A DNA stretch of 64,000 nt. Source: Lachnospiraceae bacterium (lineage in GTDB: Bacteria; Bacillota; Clostridia; Lachnospirales; Lachnospiraceae). The stretch lies in contig JAGAJL010000012.1 of NCBI GenBank assembly GCA_017626095.1, positions 1 to 64,000 of the forward strand. Direction: 5' to 3'. Shown in pieces: positions 1 to 8,853 of the stretch. Under the pieces are notes generated by a model that did not search any database, was not told the origin of the DNA, and was given only the letters and a program-made list of their open reading frames with translations. Made by a program: the position numbers and the translations under genes. Position 1 is the first letter of the stretch. Every line of letters starts with the position of its first letter.

Positions 1-140
1 ACAAAAATAATGCCCGGTTTCAACTGTCTGAAGACGAAGTCTGAGTTTTGAAACCGGGCATTTAATAAATACTTTGTGAGCATGCCGCTTAGAAATGCCG
101 AAAACCGAAGTATGAAGCGGCAAAGATATATATTTTTGTA
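1..140 (+). repeat. Palindromic dispersed element, family 1, copy A (truncated by window start)
   Basis: This copy has a central hairpin at about 11-59 (GCCCGGTTTCAA pairing with TTGAAACCGGGC around an inner AAGACGAAGTCTT). It is followed by a right arm that ends in GCGGCAAAGATATATA near 117-132. The same central hairpin and arm recur at 43769-43941 (inverted), 48863-48981 and 52293-52462. The left arm is only represented by the first dozen bases, so the window edge cuts the element. No open reading frame is associated with it. Recurrence is seen directly; mobility is an inference. Confidence 0.85.
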
Positions 141-287
141 AGGGTGACTGCCATCCCGCAAAGATTGCGAACTATGTGAGAAACGTGGCAGAGCGTCTGC
201 ATAATCGGTCTGCAAAACCCATATATCGCACTTTCGGCACATCTTTTTCGGGAACACTAATCCGAAAAGGGATAAATAAAAAATAAT
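141..287. other. Intergenic region with hairpins, no gene recognised
   Basis: This stretch holds several foldable segments. CTGCCA at about 149 pairs with TGGCAG near 188, enclosing a small CGCA/TGCG hairpin. A second hairpin at about 251-279 has the arms CTTTTTCGG and CCGAAAAGG. I cannot match it to a known riboswitch or small RNA, and it lacks a T-box core. It may be the 5' part of the hisD leader or the 3' end of an upstream transcript. Confidence 0.35.
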
Positions 288-340
288 AAAACTCTTTGAA
301 GGAATAGATTTTATACTATGAGTTCAAAGAGTTTTTTTGT
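288..340 (+). terminator. Rho-independent terminator upstream of hisD
   Basis: The arms AAACTCTTTGAA (about 289-300) and TTCAAAGAGTTT (about 323-334) form a long stem followed by a run of seven T. It lies about 150 bp before hisD. It either ends an upstream transcript or acts as an attenuator in a hisD leader. The hisD reading frame stays open backwards through this hairpin, which is why the longest frame overstates the gene. Confidence 0.8.
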
Positions 341-370
341 GTATTGCTATATTTTGTGTTATATTAGTTT

Positions 371-446
371 ATGGTATCAAGTATTAATTTATAATAATCC
401 GTTGGTATCATGCGGGAAAATACATTTTGATCCCAACATCATTAGC
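371..446 (+). repeat. Dispersed two-hairpin element, family 2, copy a
   Basis: It shares the core CCGTTGGTATCATG followed by GGGAAAATACATTTTGATCCC and AACATCAT with copies at 28111-28196 and 30271-30355. The second half can fold as a GGG-AAAA/TTTT-CCC hairpin. The first half is more diverged here than in the other copies. It lies immediately upstream of the hisD ribosome binding site. Confidence 0.7.
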
Positions 447-485
447 AACAGAAAAAGACATTTTTCAAAAGAAAGGATGTTTGTG

Positions 486-1748
486 ATGAGATATTATAAG
501 AATGCAAAAGAAGCAAAAGAAGTAAGGGATGCGGCTGCTACAAAAGCGGTTGCGGATATTATTTGTCAGGTACGGCAGGATAAGGATCAGGCGTTAAAAG
601 ATCTGGCAGAAAAATTTGATCATACGACACTGACACAGATTCGTGTTTCAAAAGAAGATATAAAAAAGGCGTACGAAATGGTAGATGCGCATGTGGTAGA
701 AAGCTTCAAAAAGGCAGCGGACCAGATTGCTTTTTATGCTAAAGAGCAATTAAACTGTATCAAACCACTTCAGGTTATGAGCCCTGTTGCAGGAGTAGAA
801 TTGGGACACAGATTAATCCCTGTTGACGGAGCCGGTTTATATGTACCGGGTGGTCGTTTTCCGCTACCAAGTACTGCATTGATGCTTTCCATTCCTGCAA
901 AAATTGCCGGTGTAAAGCGAACGGTTGCATGTTCTCCGGCCAACAAACAGTACGGCATGATTCATCCGGCAACCTTAGTTGCGATGGATATTGGAGGCGT
1001 GGATGAAATCTATACGGTGGGTGGTGCGCAGGCCATTGCTGCCATGGCATACGGAACCGAGTCTATCGCGAAAGTAGATTTGATTGCAGGTCCCGGAAAT
1101 CGATATGTTACGGAAGCCAAAAGACAGGTCATGGGTACTGTCGGCATAGATTCACTGGCAGGTCCTTCTGAAGTTTTAATCGTTGCGGATGAGACTGCAA
1201 ATCCGGAATACATTGCCATTGATTTGCTGGCGCAAAGTGAGCATGATGCATTTGCTCAGTCAACTCTGATCATTACGGATGAAAGTAAAATCCCTGAAAT
1301 ATTGAAAGCAATGGAAGAGCTTGCAGCAAAACTTCCTACCGGAGAAGCTGCCATGCAGAGTTTTGCTGATAACGGAACCATTATCATTGCGGATGATATG
1401 GAAGAAATGGCGGTGCTGGCGAATGAAGCAGCCCCCGAACATCTGGAAGTGCACACAAAGGATCCGGTAGAATACAGTAAAAAGCTTTATCAGTTTGGTT
1501 CGTTGTTTATCGGAGAAGATGCGCCTGTTGCATTGGGCGATTATTGTTCCGGTACCAACCATACATTGCCGACCATGAAAAATGCCAAATTCTCAAACGG
1601 TGTATATGTGGGAACTTTCTTAAAGACTTCTTTTGTTCAGCACATCACCAAAGAAGGATTGAGAAATCTTGCCGATACCTGTATGACCATGGCACATACC
1701 GAAGGCTTGGCAGCGCATGAGATGGCTGTAAAAATTCGGTTGCAGTAA
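486..1748 (+). CDS. hisD: Histidinol dehydrogenase
   Basis: This enzyme catalyses the last two steps of histidine biosynthesis, the NAD-dependent oxidation of L-histidinol to histidine. The 420-residue length fits the family (about 430). Visible motifs are GPGN at 202-205, the EHD triad at 252-254, PEHLE at 317-321 and GDYCSGTNHTLPT at 351-363, which together cover the zinc and substrate sites. The start is ATG 486 with AAAGGA nine bases upstream. The frame remains open to 318, but that extension crosses a terminator and a dispersed repeat, so it is not coding. An ATG at 477 overlaps the ribosome binding site. No other his genes are adjacent, so the gene stands apart from a his operon in this window. 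Confidence 0.95.
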   Translation: MRYYKNAKEAKEVRDAAATKAVADIICQVRQDKDQALKDLAEKFDHTTLTQIRVSKEDIKKAYEMVDAHVVESFKKAADQIAFYAKEQLNCIKPLQVMSPVAGVELGHRLIPVDGAGLYVPGGRFPLPSTALMLSIPAKIAGVKRTVACSPANKQYGMIHPATLVAMDIGGVDEIYTVGGAQAIAAMAYGTESIAKVDLIAGPGNRYVTEAKRQVMGTVGIDSLAGPSEVLIVADETANPEYIAIDLLAQSEHDAFAQSTLIITDESKIPEILKAMEELAAKLPTGEAAMQSFADNGTIIIADDMEEMAVLANEAAPEHLEVHTKDPVEYSKKLYQFGSLFIGEDAPVALGDYCSGTNHTLPTMKNAKFSNGVYVGTFLKTSFVQHITKEGLRNLADTCMTMAHTEGLAAHEMAVKIRLQ

Positions 1749-1849
1749 TGAACGGAAAATATAACTGTATGCGAGAAATACATTAAATAATTGCTTTCAT
1801 AATTGTAATTTTGTGGGCGGATTGAAAAAGTTGATTTAGAGGAAGATAT

Positions 1850-2893
1850 ATGAAGTGGAAAAAATTAACCGTAAAAACCATAACGGATGCAGAGGACATT
1901 ATTATTTCGGAGTTATATGATCTGGGCTTAGAAGGTGCGATGATTGAAGATCATGTTCCGTTAACAGCGTGGGAAAAGGAGCAGATGTTTGTAGATATCC
2001 TTCCGGATGCACCGGAGGATGACGGCATTGCTTATCTGAGCTTCTTTGTGGAAGTGCCATCTGATGAAGATGATGTGGAAAGCATCGCAACCCAAAACGG
2101 ATTGTCAGAGGATATGGATAATTCTTACTTTATGGTTAGCAATGGGCAACCGGTGGATATGGATGCACTGGTTTTAGCAGTTACAGAAAAACTGAATGAA
2201 ATCCGGGAATTTATGGATATTGGCGAAGGCAGCATTGTCGTTTCCGAAACGGAGGACAAAGACTGGCTGAATAACTGGAAAGAGTTTTTCCATCAGTTCT
2301 ATATTGATGATCTTTTAGTTACGCCTTCGTGGGAAGAGGTAAAGCCGGAGGATGCAGATAAAAAGGTGTTGCACATTGATCCGGGAACGGCTTTCGGTAC
2401 CGGCATGCATGAGACAACGCAGCTTTGTATCCGTCAGTTAAAAAAATATATTACACCGGAGACGTTACTTCTGGATGTGGGAACCGGCAGTGGTATTTTA
2501 GCAATTGTATCTTTGATGTATGGAATCAAGGGAGCGGTCGGAACCGATTTAGACCCTTGTGCCGTGGAAGCAGTCAGGGAAAATATGGAAGTAAATGGAG
2601 TGGCTTCCGATTCCTTTGAGATGATGATAGGAAATATAATTTCCGACAAAGAGATTCAGGAACGTGTCGGATATGATAAATATGATATTGTGGTTGCCAA
2701 CATTCTCGCAGAGGTATTGCTTCCTTTGACTCCTGTTGTAAAACAGCATTTGAAAAAAGGCGGTATCTACATTACATCGGGCATTATTGCAGAAAAAGAA
2801 CAACTTGTGACAGATGCTATAAAAGCCGCCGGGATGGAAGTGTTAGAAGTAACCAGACAAAATGAATGGGTCAGCGTGACGGCCCGGAGGTGA
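1850..2893 (+). CDS. prmA: Ribosomal protein L11 methyltransferase
   Basis: PrmA uses S-adenosylmethionine to trimethylate ribosomal protein L11. An N-terminal L11-recognition domain is followed by the methyltransferase core with PGTAFGTGMHETT (around 178-190) and motif I DVGTGSG (209-215). A VANILAE segment (around residue 283) corresponds to the substrate-site NPPF-like motif seen in this family. At 347 residues it is longer than the E. coli protein (about 293) because of an acidic N-terminal insertion, a feature I believe is common in Firmicutes. The RBS AGAGGAAG precedes the ATG. rsmE starts one base after its stop, so the two are translationally linked RNA/ribosome modification genes. 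Confidence 0.93.
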   Translation: MKWKKLTVKTITDAEDIIISELYDLGLEGAMIEDHVPLTAWEKEQMFVDILPDAPEDDGIAYLSFFVEVPSDEDDVESIATQNGLSEDMDNSYFMVSNGQPVDMDALVLAVTEKLNEIREFMDIGEGSIVVSETEDKDWLNNWKEFFHQFYIDDLLVTPSWEEVKPEDADKKVLHIDPGTAFGTGMHETTQLCIRQLKKYITPETLLLDVGTGSGILAIVSLMYGIKGAVGTDLDPCAVEAVRENMEVNGVASDSFEMMIGNIISDKEIQERVGYDKYDIVVANILAEVLLPLTPVVKQHLKKGGIYITSGIIAEKEQLVTDAIKAAGMEVLEVTRQNEWVSVTARR

Positions 2894-2894
2894 C

Positions 2895-3650
2895 ATGTAT
2901 CAGTTTTTTGTAAGTCCAAAACAAATACAAGGGACAAAAGCATATATTACAGGCAGCGATTTCAATCATATTAAAAATGTGCTCCGTATGAAAATAGGTG
3001 AAGAGATTGCACTCTCAAACGGCGTTGACCAAAAGGAATACCGGGTAGGAATTGTAGCATATACGGAAGATACCGTGGAATGTGAGTTACATTTTATAAA
3101 AGAAGACGGGATGGAACTTCCGGCAGAAATCTATTTATTTCAGGGGCTGCCAAAGGGCGATAAGATGGAGCTTATCATTCAAAAAGCGGTAGAGCTTGGC
3201 GTACATGAAATCATTCCGGTTTCCATGAGTCGCTGTGTGGTTCGGTTGGATGAAAAAAAAGCTTCTTCCAAACTGAAAAGGTGGCAGACAATTGCAGAAG
3301 CGGCGGCAAAACAAAGTAAAAGAGGAATTATCCCAAAGATTCATGAAGTTCTTTCTTTTGAACAGGCGCTTTCCTATGCAAATGACATGCAGGTAAAGAT
3401 GCTGCCTTATGAACTGGCAAACGGTATGGAGGAAACAAAGAAGGTAATTGCATCCATCAGACCGGGTGAAAGAATTGCCGTGTGGATTGGACCGGAGGGC
3501 GGATTTGACAAACAGGAGGTTTCAAAGGCTTCTGCTTGTGGTTTTTGCCCGATATCTCTGGGAAAAAGAATTCTTAGGACAGAGACGGCGGGAATGACGG
3601 TTTTATCGATTTTGATGTATCATATGGAAACCGATCAGGCGTTTATATAA
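2895..3650 (+). CDS. rsmE: 16S rRNA m3U1498 methyltransferase
   Basis: RsmE is a SPOUT-class enzyme that methylates N3 of U1498 in 16S rRNA. The 251-residue protein has the expected layout: an N-terminal PUA-like domain (H-FNHIKNVLRMKIGEEI, first 40 residues) and a C-terminal trefoil-knot domain. The latter carries GPEGGF near residue 199 and the LGKRILRTETA motif near 217 that forms the SAM pocket. It begins one base after the prmA stop and has GGAGG upstream within the end of prmA. The prmA-rsmE order is common in Firmicutes. Confidence 0.94.
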   Translation: MYQFFVSPKQIQGTKAYITGSDFNHIKNVLRMKIGEEIALSNGVDQKEYRVGIVAYTEDTVECELHFIKEDGMELPAEIYLFQGLPKGDKMELIIQKAVELGVHEIIPVSMSRCVVRLDEKKASSKLKRWQTIAEAAAKQSKRGIIPKIHEVLSFEQALSYANDMQVKMLPYELANGMEETKKVIASIRPGERIAVWIGPEGGFDKQEVSKASACGFCPISLGKRILRTETAGMTVLSILMYHMETDQAFI

Positions 3651-3736
3651 ACTCTTTGTGATAGTAACGGGCATGCCTGTTTTCACATAAGATAATAATA
3701 AGAAATAAATGAAACTTAGGAAGGGAGTTTCGGAAA

Positions 3737-4891
3737 ATGGAAGTATATCTGGATAATTCTGCAACGACGAAAGCTTATCCCGAAGTTGTCAGTCTGGTTG
3801 CAGACATTATGACCAATGATTACGGAAATGCTTCCAGTATGCACTTAAAGGGTGTTGATGCTGAGAAGTATCTCAAATATAGTAAAGCGACAATTGCCGG
3901 CATCATGAAAGTAAAAGAAAAAGAGATCTTTTTTACTTCCGGTGGTACCGAATCGGATAACTGGGCGTTAATGGGTGCAGCGTTTGCTAATCACAGAAGC
4001 GGAAAGCATCTGATTACAACAAAGATTGAGCATCCGGCAATATTACGGACCATGGAGCATCTAAAGGAGCTGGGATTTGATATCACGTATTTATCCGTAA
4101 ATCAGTATGGGCAGATTTCGTTGGAAGAGTTACGAAATGCCATCAGGCCGGATACGATTTTGGTATCGATTATGTTTGTGAACAATGAGGTTGGAGCCAT
4201 CCAGCCGATTGATGAGGCAGGAGAGATTATCAAACAGACAAATCCGCGGACACTGTTTCATGTGGATGCGGTTCAAGGCTTTGGAAAGCTCAGACTTTTA
4301 CCGAAAAAATGGAAAATTGACATGGTTTCGGTCAGTGGACACAAAATTCACGGACCCAAAGGAACCGGTTTCTTATATATTGATGAAAAAGTAAAAATCA
4401 AGCCGATTATATACGGAGGCGGTCAGCAGAACGGATACCGATCCGGAACGGAAAATGTTCCCGGAGTTGCGGGACTTGGAAAGGCTACAGAATTAATCTA
4501 CCGAAATATGGTAGAAGACACCCATCGTTTGTACTGCTTAAAAAAGAAATTGGTTTCCGGTCTGTTAAAAATTGACCATGTCAAGATTAACGGACCTCAG
4601 GATGAGACCGGAGCACCGCATATTGTATCTGCTTCCATTGCGGGTATTCGTTCAGAGGTTATGCTGCATTCCTTAGAAGATAAGGGCGTATATGTTTCTG
4701 CAGGAAGTGCCTGTTCATCCCATAAGCATACGGTCAGTGACACCTTGAGTGCCATGGGATTGTCGACAGAATATATGGATTCGACCATACGCTTTAGTTT
4801 AAGCGTTTTTACTACGGAAGAAGAAATTGAATATACCTTAAAATGTTTATATGAGCTGGTGCCGATGCTCAGAAGATATACGAGACGGTAA
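3737..4891 (+). CDS. Cysteine desulfurase, NifS/IscS class
   Basis: This PLP enzyme removes sulfur from cysteine as a persulfide. The PLP lysine is in the SGHKIHGPKG motif near residue 203 and the catalytic cysteine is in SAGSACSSHK near residue 325. The 384-residue length fits the group. It lies just upstream of thiI, so it most likely supplies sulfur for 4-thiouridine in tRNA (the NifZ-ThiI pairing of Bacillus) rather than for a general Fe-S system. No iscU-like scaffold is nearby. The RBS AAGGGAG precedes ATG 3737. The dedicated role is an inference from context. Confidence 0.9.
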   Translation: MEVYLDNSATTKAYPEVVSLVADIMTNDYGNASSMHLKGVDAEKYLKYSKATIAGIMKVKEKEIFFTSGGTESDNWALMGAAFANHRSGKHLITTKIEHPAILRTMEHLKELGFDITYLSVNQYGQISLEELRNAIRPDTILVSIMFVNNEVGAIQPIDEAGEIIKQTNPRTLFHVDAVQGFGKLRLLPKKWKIDMVSVSGHKIHGPKGTGFLYIDEKVKIKPIIYGGGQQNGYRSGTENVPGVAGLGKATELIYRNMVEDTHRLYCLKKKLVSGLLKIDHVKINGPQDETGAPHIVSASIAGIRSEVMLHSLEDKGVYVSAGSACSSHKHTVSDTLSAMGLSTEYMDSTIRFSLSVFTTEEEIEYTLKCLYELVPMLRRYTRR

Positions 4892-4894
4892 CAA

Positions 4895-4944
4895 TGTAGT
4901 ATAATTCCACAGTGAATGAATTATAATCTGTAAAAGCGGATAAA
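4895..4944 (+). other. Hairpin between the cysteine desulfurase gene and thiI
   Basis: TATAATTC at about 4900 pairs with GAATTATA near 4918-4926, giving a short AT-rich hairpin between the two genes. There is no T-run, so it is not a convincing terminator. It may be an mRNA processing or stability structure in a common transcript. Confidence 0.3.
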
Positions 4945-4975
4945 CAAAGCAGATGAAAATGAAAAGGAGAATGAA

Positions 4976-6154
4976 ATGTTTACAGCATTTTTAATTAAGT
5001 ACGCAGAAATTGGTGTGAAAGGAAAAAACAGATATATTTTTGAAGAGGCGTTGGTAAGACAGATTGAGTTTGCCCTCTCTAAGATTGATGGTCAGTTTAA
5101 GACCAGAAGAACACAGGGAAGAATTTATATCGATGCTGTTAGTGCGTTTGATTTTGATGAAACCGTGACTGCACTGCAGAAAGTGTTTGGTATTTCCGGA
5201 ATTTGTCCGGTTGTTTATGTAGAAGACGAAGGTTTTGAAAAATTAGGAAAAGACGTTATCAATTTTATTGATAACGTTTATCCGGACAAGCATAAAACAT
5301 TTAAAGTATGCACCAGGAGAGCCAGAAAAAATTATCCGAAGAGTTCCATGGAAGTAAATGCTGATCTCGGAGGAGTGATTTTGGATGCTTTTCCTGATAT
5401 GAAGGTGGATGTCCATAATCCGGACGTTGAGCTGAATGTGGAAATCAGAGAAAAAATTTATATCTATTCCGAAGTGATTCCGGGACCGGGAGGAATGCCT
5501 GTCGGAACCGGTGGAAAGGCGATGCTTTTATTGTCGGGCGGAATTGATTCGCCGGTTGCCGGTTATATGATTAGTAAGCGAGGAGTAACTTTGGAAGCTG
5601 TTTATTTCCATGCACCTCCGTATACCAGTGAAAGAGCAAAACAGAAGGTTGTGGATCTCGCAAAATACGTTTCCGAATATTCCGGTCCGCTAAAGCTTCA
5701 CGTAATCAATTTTACCGATATCCAGTTGTATATTTATGAAAAATGCCCGCATGACGAGCTGACAATTATTATGCGTCGCTATATGATGCGGATTGCGGAA
5801 ATGATTGCAAAGGAAAATGACTGTCTCGGTCTGGTTACCGGTGAGAGTATCGGACAAGTTGCCAGTCAGACCATGCAGGCCTTAATGGCGACCAATGAAG
5901 TATGTACCCTTCCGGTTTATCGTCCGTTGATTGCGTTTGACAAACAGGACATCGTGGATATTTCCGAAAAAATCAATACGTATGAAACTTCCATTTTGCC
6001 ATTTGAAGACTGCTGTACGATATTCGTGGCGAAACATCCGGTTACCAAACCCAATGTCAATGTCATCAGACAGCACGAACAGAATGTATTTGACAAAATC
6101 GATGAGATGATAGAAACTGCTCTACAGACTCGTGAAATTATTGAAGTGAAATGA
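4976..6154 (+). CDS. thiI: tRNA 4-thiouridine synthetase ThiI
   Basis: ThiI adenylates U8 of tRNA and transfers sulfur to form 4-thiouridine. It can also serve thiazole synthesis. An N-terminal ferredoxin-like plus THUMP region (to about residue 165) is followed by the PP-loop ATPase domain with LLLSGGIDSP near residue 185. At 392 residues it lacks the C-terminal rhodanese domain of E. coli ThiI (482), as is normal for Firmicutes, where the partner cysteine desulfurase supplies the sulfur directly. That partner is the gene immediately upstream. The RBS AAAAGGAG precedes ATG 4976. Confidence 0.95.
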   Translation: MFTAFLIKYAEIGVKGKNRYIFEEALVRQIEFALSKIDGQFKTRRTQGRIYIDAVSAFDFDETVTALQKVFGISGICPVVYVEDEGFEKLGKDVINFIDNVYPDKHKTFKVCTRRARKNYPKSSMEVNADLGGVILDAFPDMKVDVHNPDVELNVEIREKIYIYSEVIPGPGGMPVGTGGKAMLLLSGGIDSPVAGYMISKRGVTLEAVYFHAPPYTSERAKQKVVDLAKYVSEYSGPLKLHVINFTDIQLYIYEKCPHDELTIIMRRYMMRIAEMIAKENDCLGLVTGESIGQVASQTMQALMATNEVCTLPVYRPLIAFDKQDIVDISEKINTYETSILPFEDCCTIFVAKHPVTKPNVNVIRQHEQNVFDKIDEMIETALQTREIIEVK

Positions 6155-6289
6155 TTATCCCTTTTCGTATTTTTCTGATATTTCTGAAATGCGGATATAT
6201 TATGCTTTTGGCTTTAATTACAGACTTTTTTTCTCTGTCGACGTTTCTCGCTTTTTATTATCTGTAAGGACGACTTCATCCACAATAGT

Positions 6290-6799
6290 CTATCTAACAC
6301 AGATACAATTACCAATCTGATTCATGTCGGTTGCGTCATTGGAGGTGTCGCCGTGTCCGGTTTTGTCGGTATTACTGATCCAGACAGCATAAGGGGTATC
6401 GAGAGAACCTTGATTTTGGATATAAATATGGCAATTAGATGCATGTGAGGACTTAATCATTTTTTCATAAGTGGATTGATTCAAATTTGACATGTATAAA
6501 GTATCCATGATTTCAGCAGCAAGAACATTGCCGACAGGACTGTCTAAATCTTCCAACTTTGTGGGGGAAGATAAACCGGCAAGAATTGCCTGACTGGCTG
6601 CATCTTCGGATGCTTTGGGATCCGAAGCGGCATATGTGAGAGCCTTTGAAATGGAATCGACAAGCTGAGCATCGTGTGAAACCCGTGATTTCTGAACATA
6701 AATCAGATAGGTTGGTACCAAAACTCCCACCAAAATAGCCATAATTGCGATGACGATGATCAGTTCGACTAAAGAAAAGCCTTTATTATTATTTTTCAT
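6290..6799 (-). CDS. Type IV prepilin-like protein
   Basis: The protein has 169 residues. Its N-terminus MKNNNKGFSLVELIIVIA is a class III (prepilin) signal: a short basic leader, Gly-Phe cleavage site, Glu at mature position 5 and a long hydrophobic helix to about residue 33. The rest is a small polar pilin body with cysteines near the C-terminus (NCICVR) and at the SNCHIY segment. It could be a pseudopilin of a ComG/Tad/T4P-type filament, but no ATPase, platform protein or prepilin peptidase is in the window. It is on the - strand, opposite to nearly all neighbours, with AAAGGGGAA as RBS. Confidence 0.85.
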   Translation of the reverse strand: MKNNNKGFSLVELIIVIAIMAILVGVLVPTYLIYVQKSRVSHDAQLVDSISKALTYAASDPKASEDAASQAILAGLSSPTKLEDLDSPVGNVLAAEIMDTLYMSNLNQSTYEKMIKSSHASNCHIYIQNQGSLDTPYAVWISNTDKTGHGDTSNDATDMNQIGNCICVR

Positions 6800-6926
6800 A
6801 AGAATTTCCCCTTTGTAATGCGTGCTGTTATAAGATATTCTGTTCCTAAATAATTAGAAACCTTTTTCATAATACATTACATACCCCTTTTGATTTAAGA
6901 ATAACAGAGGAAATTAGAAAATACAA

Positions 6927-6956
6927 GAAAAAATCAGCCGGTAATGTGCCGGCTGA
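6927..6956 (-). terminator. Terminator of the HPr-like gene (minus strand)
   Basis: TCAGCCGG (6934-6941) and CCGGCTGA (6949-6956) form a GC-rich 8-bp stem. Read on the minus strand it is followed by six T (the A-run at 6928-6933). It ends the transcript of the minus-strand HPr-like gene before the prepilin gene. Confidence 0.85.
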
Positions 6957-6976
6957 ATAATCTCTTTGCATATTTT

Positions 6977-7021
6977 GTCATCTGACGAGCAGATGACAGA
7001 TTGTTTGCGGTTATGTACCGC
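6977..7021 (-). other. Additional hairpins in the 3' UTR of the HPr-like gene
   Basis: GTCATCTG (6977-6984) and CAGATGAC (6990-6997) form a perfect 8-bp stem with a 5-base loop. A smaller GCGG/CCGC hairpin sits at 7007-7021 just after the stop codon. Together with the terminator this gives three hairpins in series in a 100-base 3' UTR. They could be a stability or processing element. Confidence 0.5.
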
Positions 7022-7028
7022 CACTCAA

Positions 7029-7259
7029 TTAGATAATGTAAGGTTTCAATACTGCTAAAACATCATCAATATTGTCTTCTGCGTGGATGTTTAAATCAAT
7101 CGGTTTAGAAAGATCTAAACTGAAGATACCCATGATAGATTTTGCGTCGATTACATATCTTCCTGAAACAAGATCGAAATCATAATCGAATTTTGTGATG
7201 TCATTAACAAATGATTTTACTTTGTCAATTGAGTTTAATGAAATCTGTACTGTTTTCAT
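7029..7259 (-). CDS. HPr-like small protein without the phosphorylatable histidine
   Basis: The protein has 76 residues. It starts at the ATG at 7259 on the minus strand with AGGAGG eight bases upstream; the longer open frame beyond it lacks support. Its pattern of beta-strands and helices resembles the HPr phosphocarrier fold: residues KSFVNDITKFDYDFDLVSG then AKSIMGIFSLDLSKPIDLNIHA. The segment AKSIMGI matches the region around Ser46 of HPr, but the GLHARPA loop with His15 is absent. It therefore cannot act as an ordinary PTS phosphocarrier. A regulatory or structural role is possible. A similar protein is encoded at 36037-36267, and a true HPr at 61147-61410. The fold assignment is by eye. 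Confidence 0.75.
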   Translation of the reverse strand: MKTVQISLNSIDKVKSFVNDITKFDYDFDLVSGRYVIDAKSIMGIFSLDLSKPIDLNIHAEDNIDDVLAVLKPYII

Positions 7260-7346
7260 TAAAAATTCCTCCTTTTCAATTAATACCTTCTCCTTTATAC
7301 TAATGGTTAGAAATTGAAAAGTCAATAAGAAAAGAGTACAAAGATT

Positions 7347-8804
7347 GTGAAAAAAACGATACAAAATGTGGCATTTCATAACCTGGGATGCAAAGTTAAC
7401 TCCTATGAATTGGATGTTGTGCAACAAAAATTTGAAGAAAAAGGATATTGTATTGTGCCATTTGATCAAAATGCGGACATTTACATTATCAATACCTGTA
7501 CGGTAACGAATATAGCAGACAGGAAAAGCCGTCAGATGTTACATCAGGCCAAAAAGAGAAATCCGGATTCTATTGTTGTGGCATTAGGCTGCTATGTGCA
7601 GACAGATACGGAAAAGGTAAAGCTGGATCCCTGCATAGATTTGGCAATCGGAAATAACCGAAAAAAAGATACGGTTGAAATTGTTGAGGCGTGGATTAAG
7701 GAACATGGATCGGATGCGGGATATTCTATCATTGATATTAATCATACCGATGAATATGAAGAGATGCAGTTGACCAAAACCGGGGAACACACCAGGGCAT
7801 ATATTAAAATACAGGATGGATGTAATCAGTTTTGTACTTATTGTATTATTCCTTTTGCAAGAGGGAGAGTGCGCTCCAGACGTGCGGAGGATATCTGTAA
7901 GGAAATCAAAGGTCTGGTAAGAAAAGGATATCGGGAATTTGTATTGACCGGAATTCACATCAGTTCCTATGGGGTTGATTTTCTAAGTGACGACTTACAG
8001 CAGGACATGGATTCTCGTGCGAAAGATAAAAGACAAACGGATAAAATGCAGATGTTAAGAGAACAAACAGATAATAGTAATGGCGATGAAGTTGTATACT
8101 TTAAAGGAATTTCCAGACTACTTTCCCTGATTGAGACGATTCATGCGATTGAGGGAGTGGAGCGTATTCGGTTGGGATCGTTAGAACCCCGGATTATCAC
8201 GGATGGTTTTGCAAATAGAATGTCAGAGCTTCCCAAAATCTGTCCGCATTTTCATCTGTCCCTGCAAAGTGGATGTGATGCAACATTAAAGCGGATGAAT
8301 CGCCATTATACCACCGAAGAATACAAAAAAGGTGTGGAAAGTCTACGCAGATATTATGATAATCCTGCGATTACAACGGATGTTATCGTAGGCTTCCCGG
8401 GAGAAACCGATGAGGAATTTCTCTGTACTCAAAAATTCTTGAAAGAAATTAATTTTTTTGAAATGCATATTTTCCCATATTCCCGTCGGAAAAATACGGT
8501 TGCTGCTAATATGCCCGGACAGGTTGATGGTGAAATCAAAAAGCAGAGAGCGCATGAGCTTCTAAAACTTGAAGAAGAACAGTCGTATCAATACAGAACT
8601 TCTTTTCTTGGAACCGAAGAGGAGGTTTTGTTTGAAGAGGCCAAAGAGATTGATCATAAATGGTATATTCTTGGACACACGACACGCTATGTCAAAGTGG
8701 CAAAAGAGATTGCCGATATTTCGTGCGCACAGGAACTTTCCGGAAAAATTGTGAAAGTCCGGCTGACAGATATGCTGACAAAGGATATTGTGGTTGTAAT
8801 TTAA
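7347..8804 (+). CDS. mtaB: tRNA t6A37 methylthiotransferase
   Basis: MtaB is a radical-SAM enzyme that converts t6A37 to ms2t6A37 in tRNAs reading ANN codons. The N-terminal methylthiotransferase domain holds its three cluster cysteines ([17 protein letters not shown] and ALGCYVQ). The radical-SAM motif CNQFCTYC lies at 159-166, and a TRAM domain ends the protein. The 485-residue length exceeds the usual 430-450 because of a hydrophilic insertion near residues 213-250 (rich in Asp, Gln, Lys, Arg). The start is GTG 7347 with AAAGAG upstream. It is divergent from the HPr-like gene, sharing an 87-bp promoter region. Confidence 0.93.
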   Translation: MKKTIQNVAFHNLGCKVNSYELDVVQQKFEEKGYCIVPFDQNADIYIINTCTVTNIADRKSRQMLHQAKKRNPDSIVVALGCYVQTDTEKVKLDPCIDLAIGNNRKKDTVEIVEAWIKEHGSDAGYSIIDINHTDEYEEMQLTKTGEHTRAYIKIQDGCNQFCTYCIIPFARGRVRSRRAEDICKEIKGLVRKGYREFVLTGIHISSYGVDFLSDDLQQDMDSRAKDKRQTDKMQMLREQTDNSNGDEVVYFKGISRLLSLIETIHAIEGVERIRLGSLEPRIITDGFANRMSELPKICPHFHLSLQSGCDATLKRMNRHYTTEEYKKGVESLRRYYDNPAITTDVIVGFPGETDEEFLCTQKFLKEINFFEMHIFPYSRRKNTVAANMPGQVDGEIKKQRAHELLKLEEEQSYQYRTSFLGTEEEVLFEEAKEIDHKWYILGHTTRYVKVAKEIADISCAQELSGKIVKVRLTDMLTKDIVVVI

Positions 8805-8853
8805 TAGAAGATGGGGTAAAATAACAATATCTATGGATAAAGGACGTGACAAA

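Noticed and set aside
141..340. His-specific T-box upstream of hisD
   Set aside because: A GTGGCAGAGCG stretch looked similar, but the conserved GGTGGxACCGCG core and a matching TGGG for tRNA-His are absent.
318..485. N-terminal extension of hisD
   Set aside because: It covers a terminator arm and a dispersed repeat, and a good RBS precedes ATG 486, which matches the family start.
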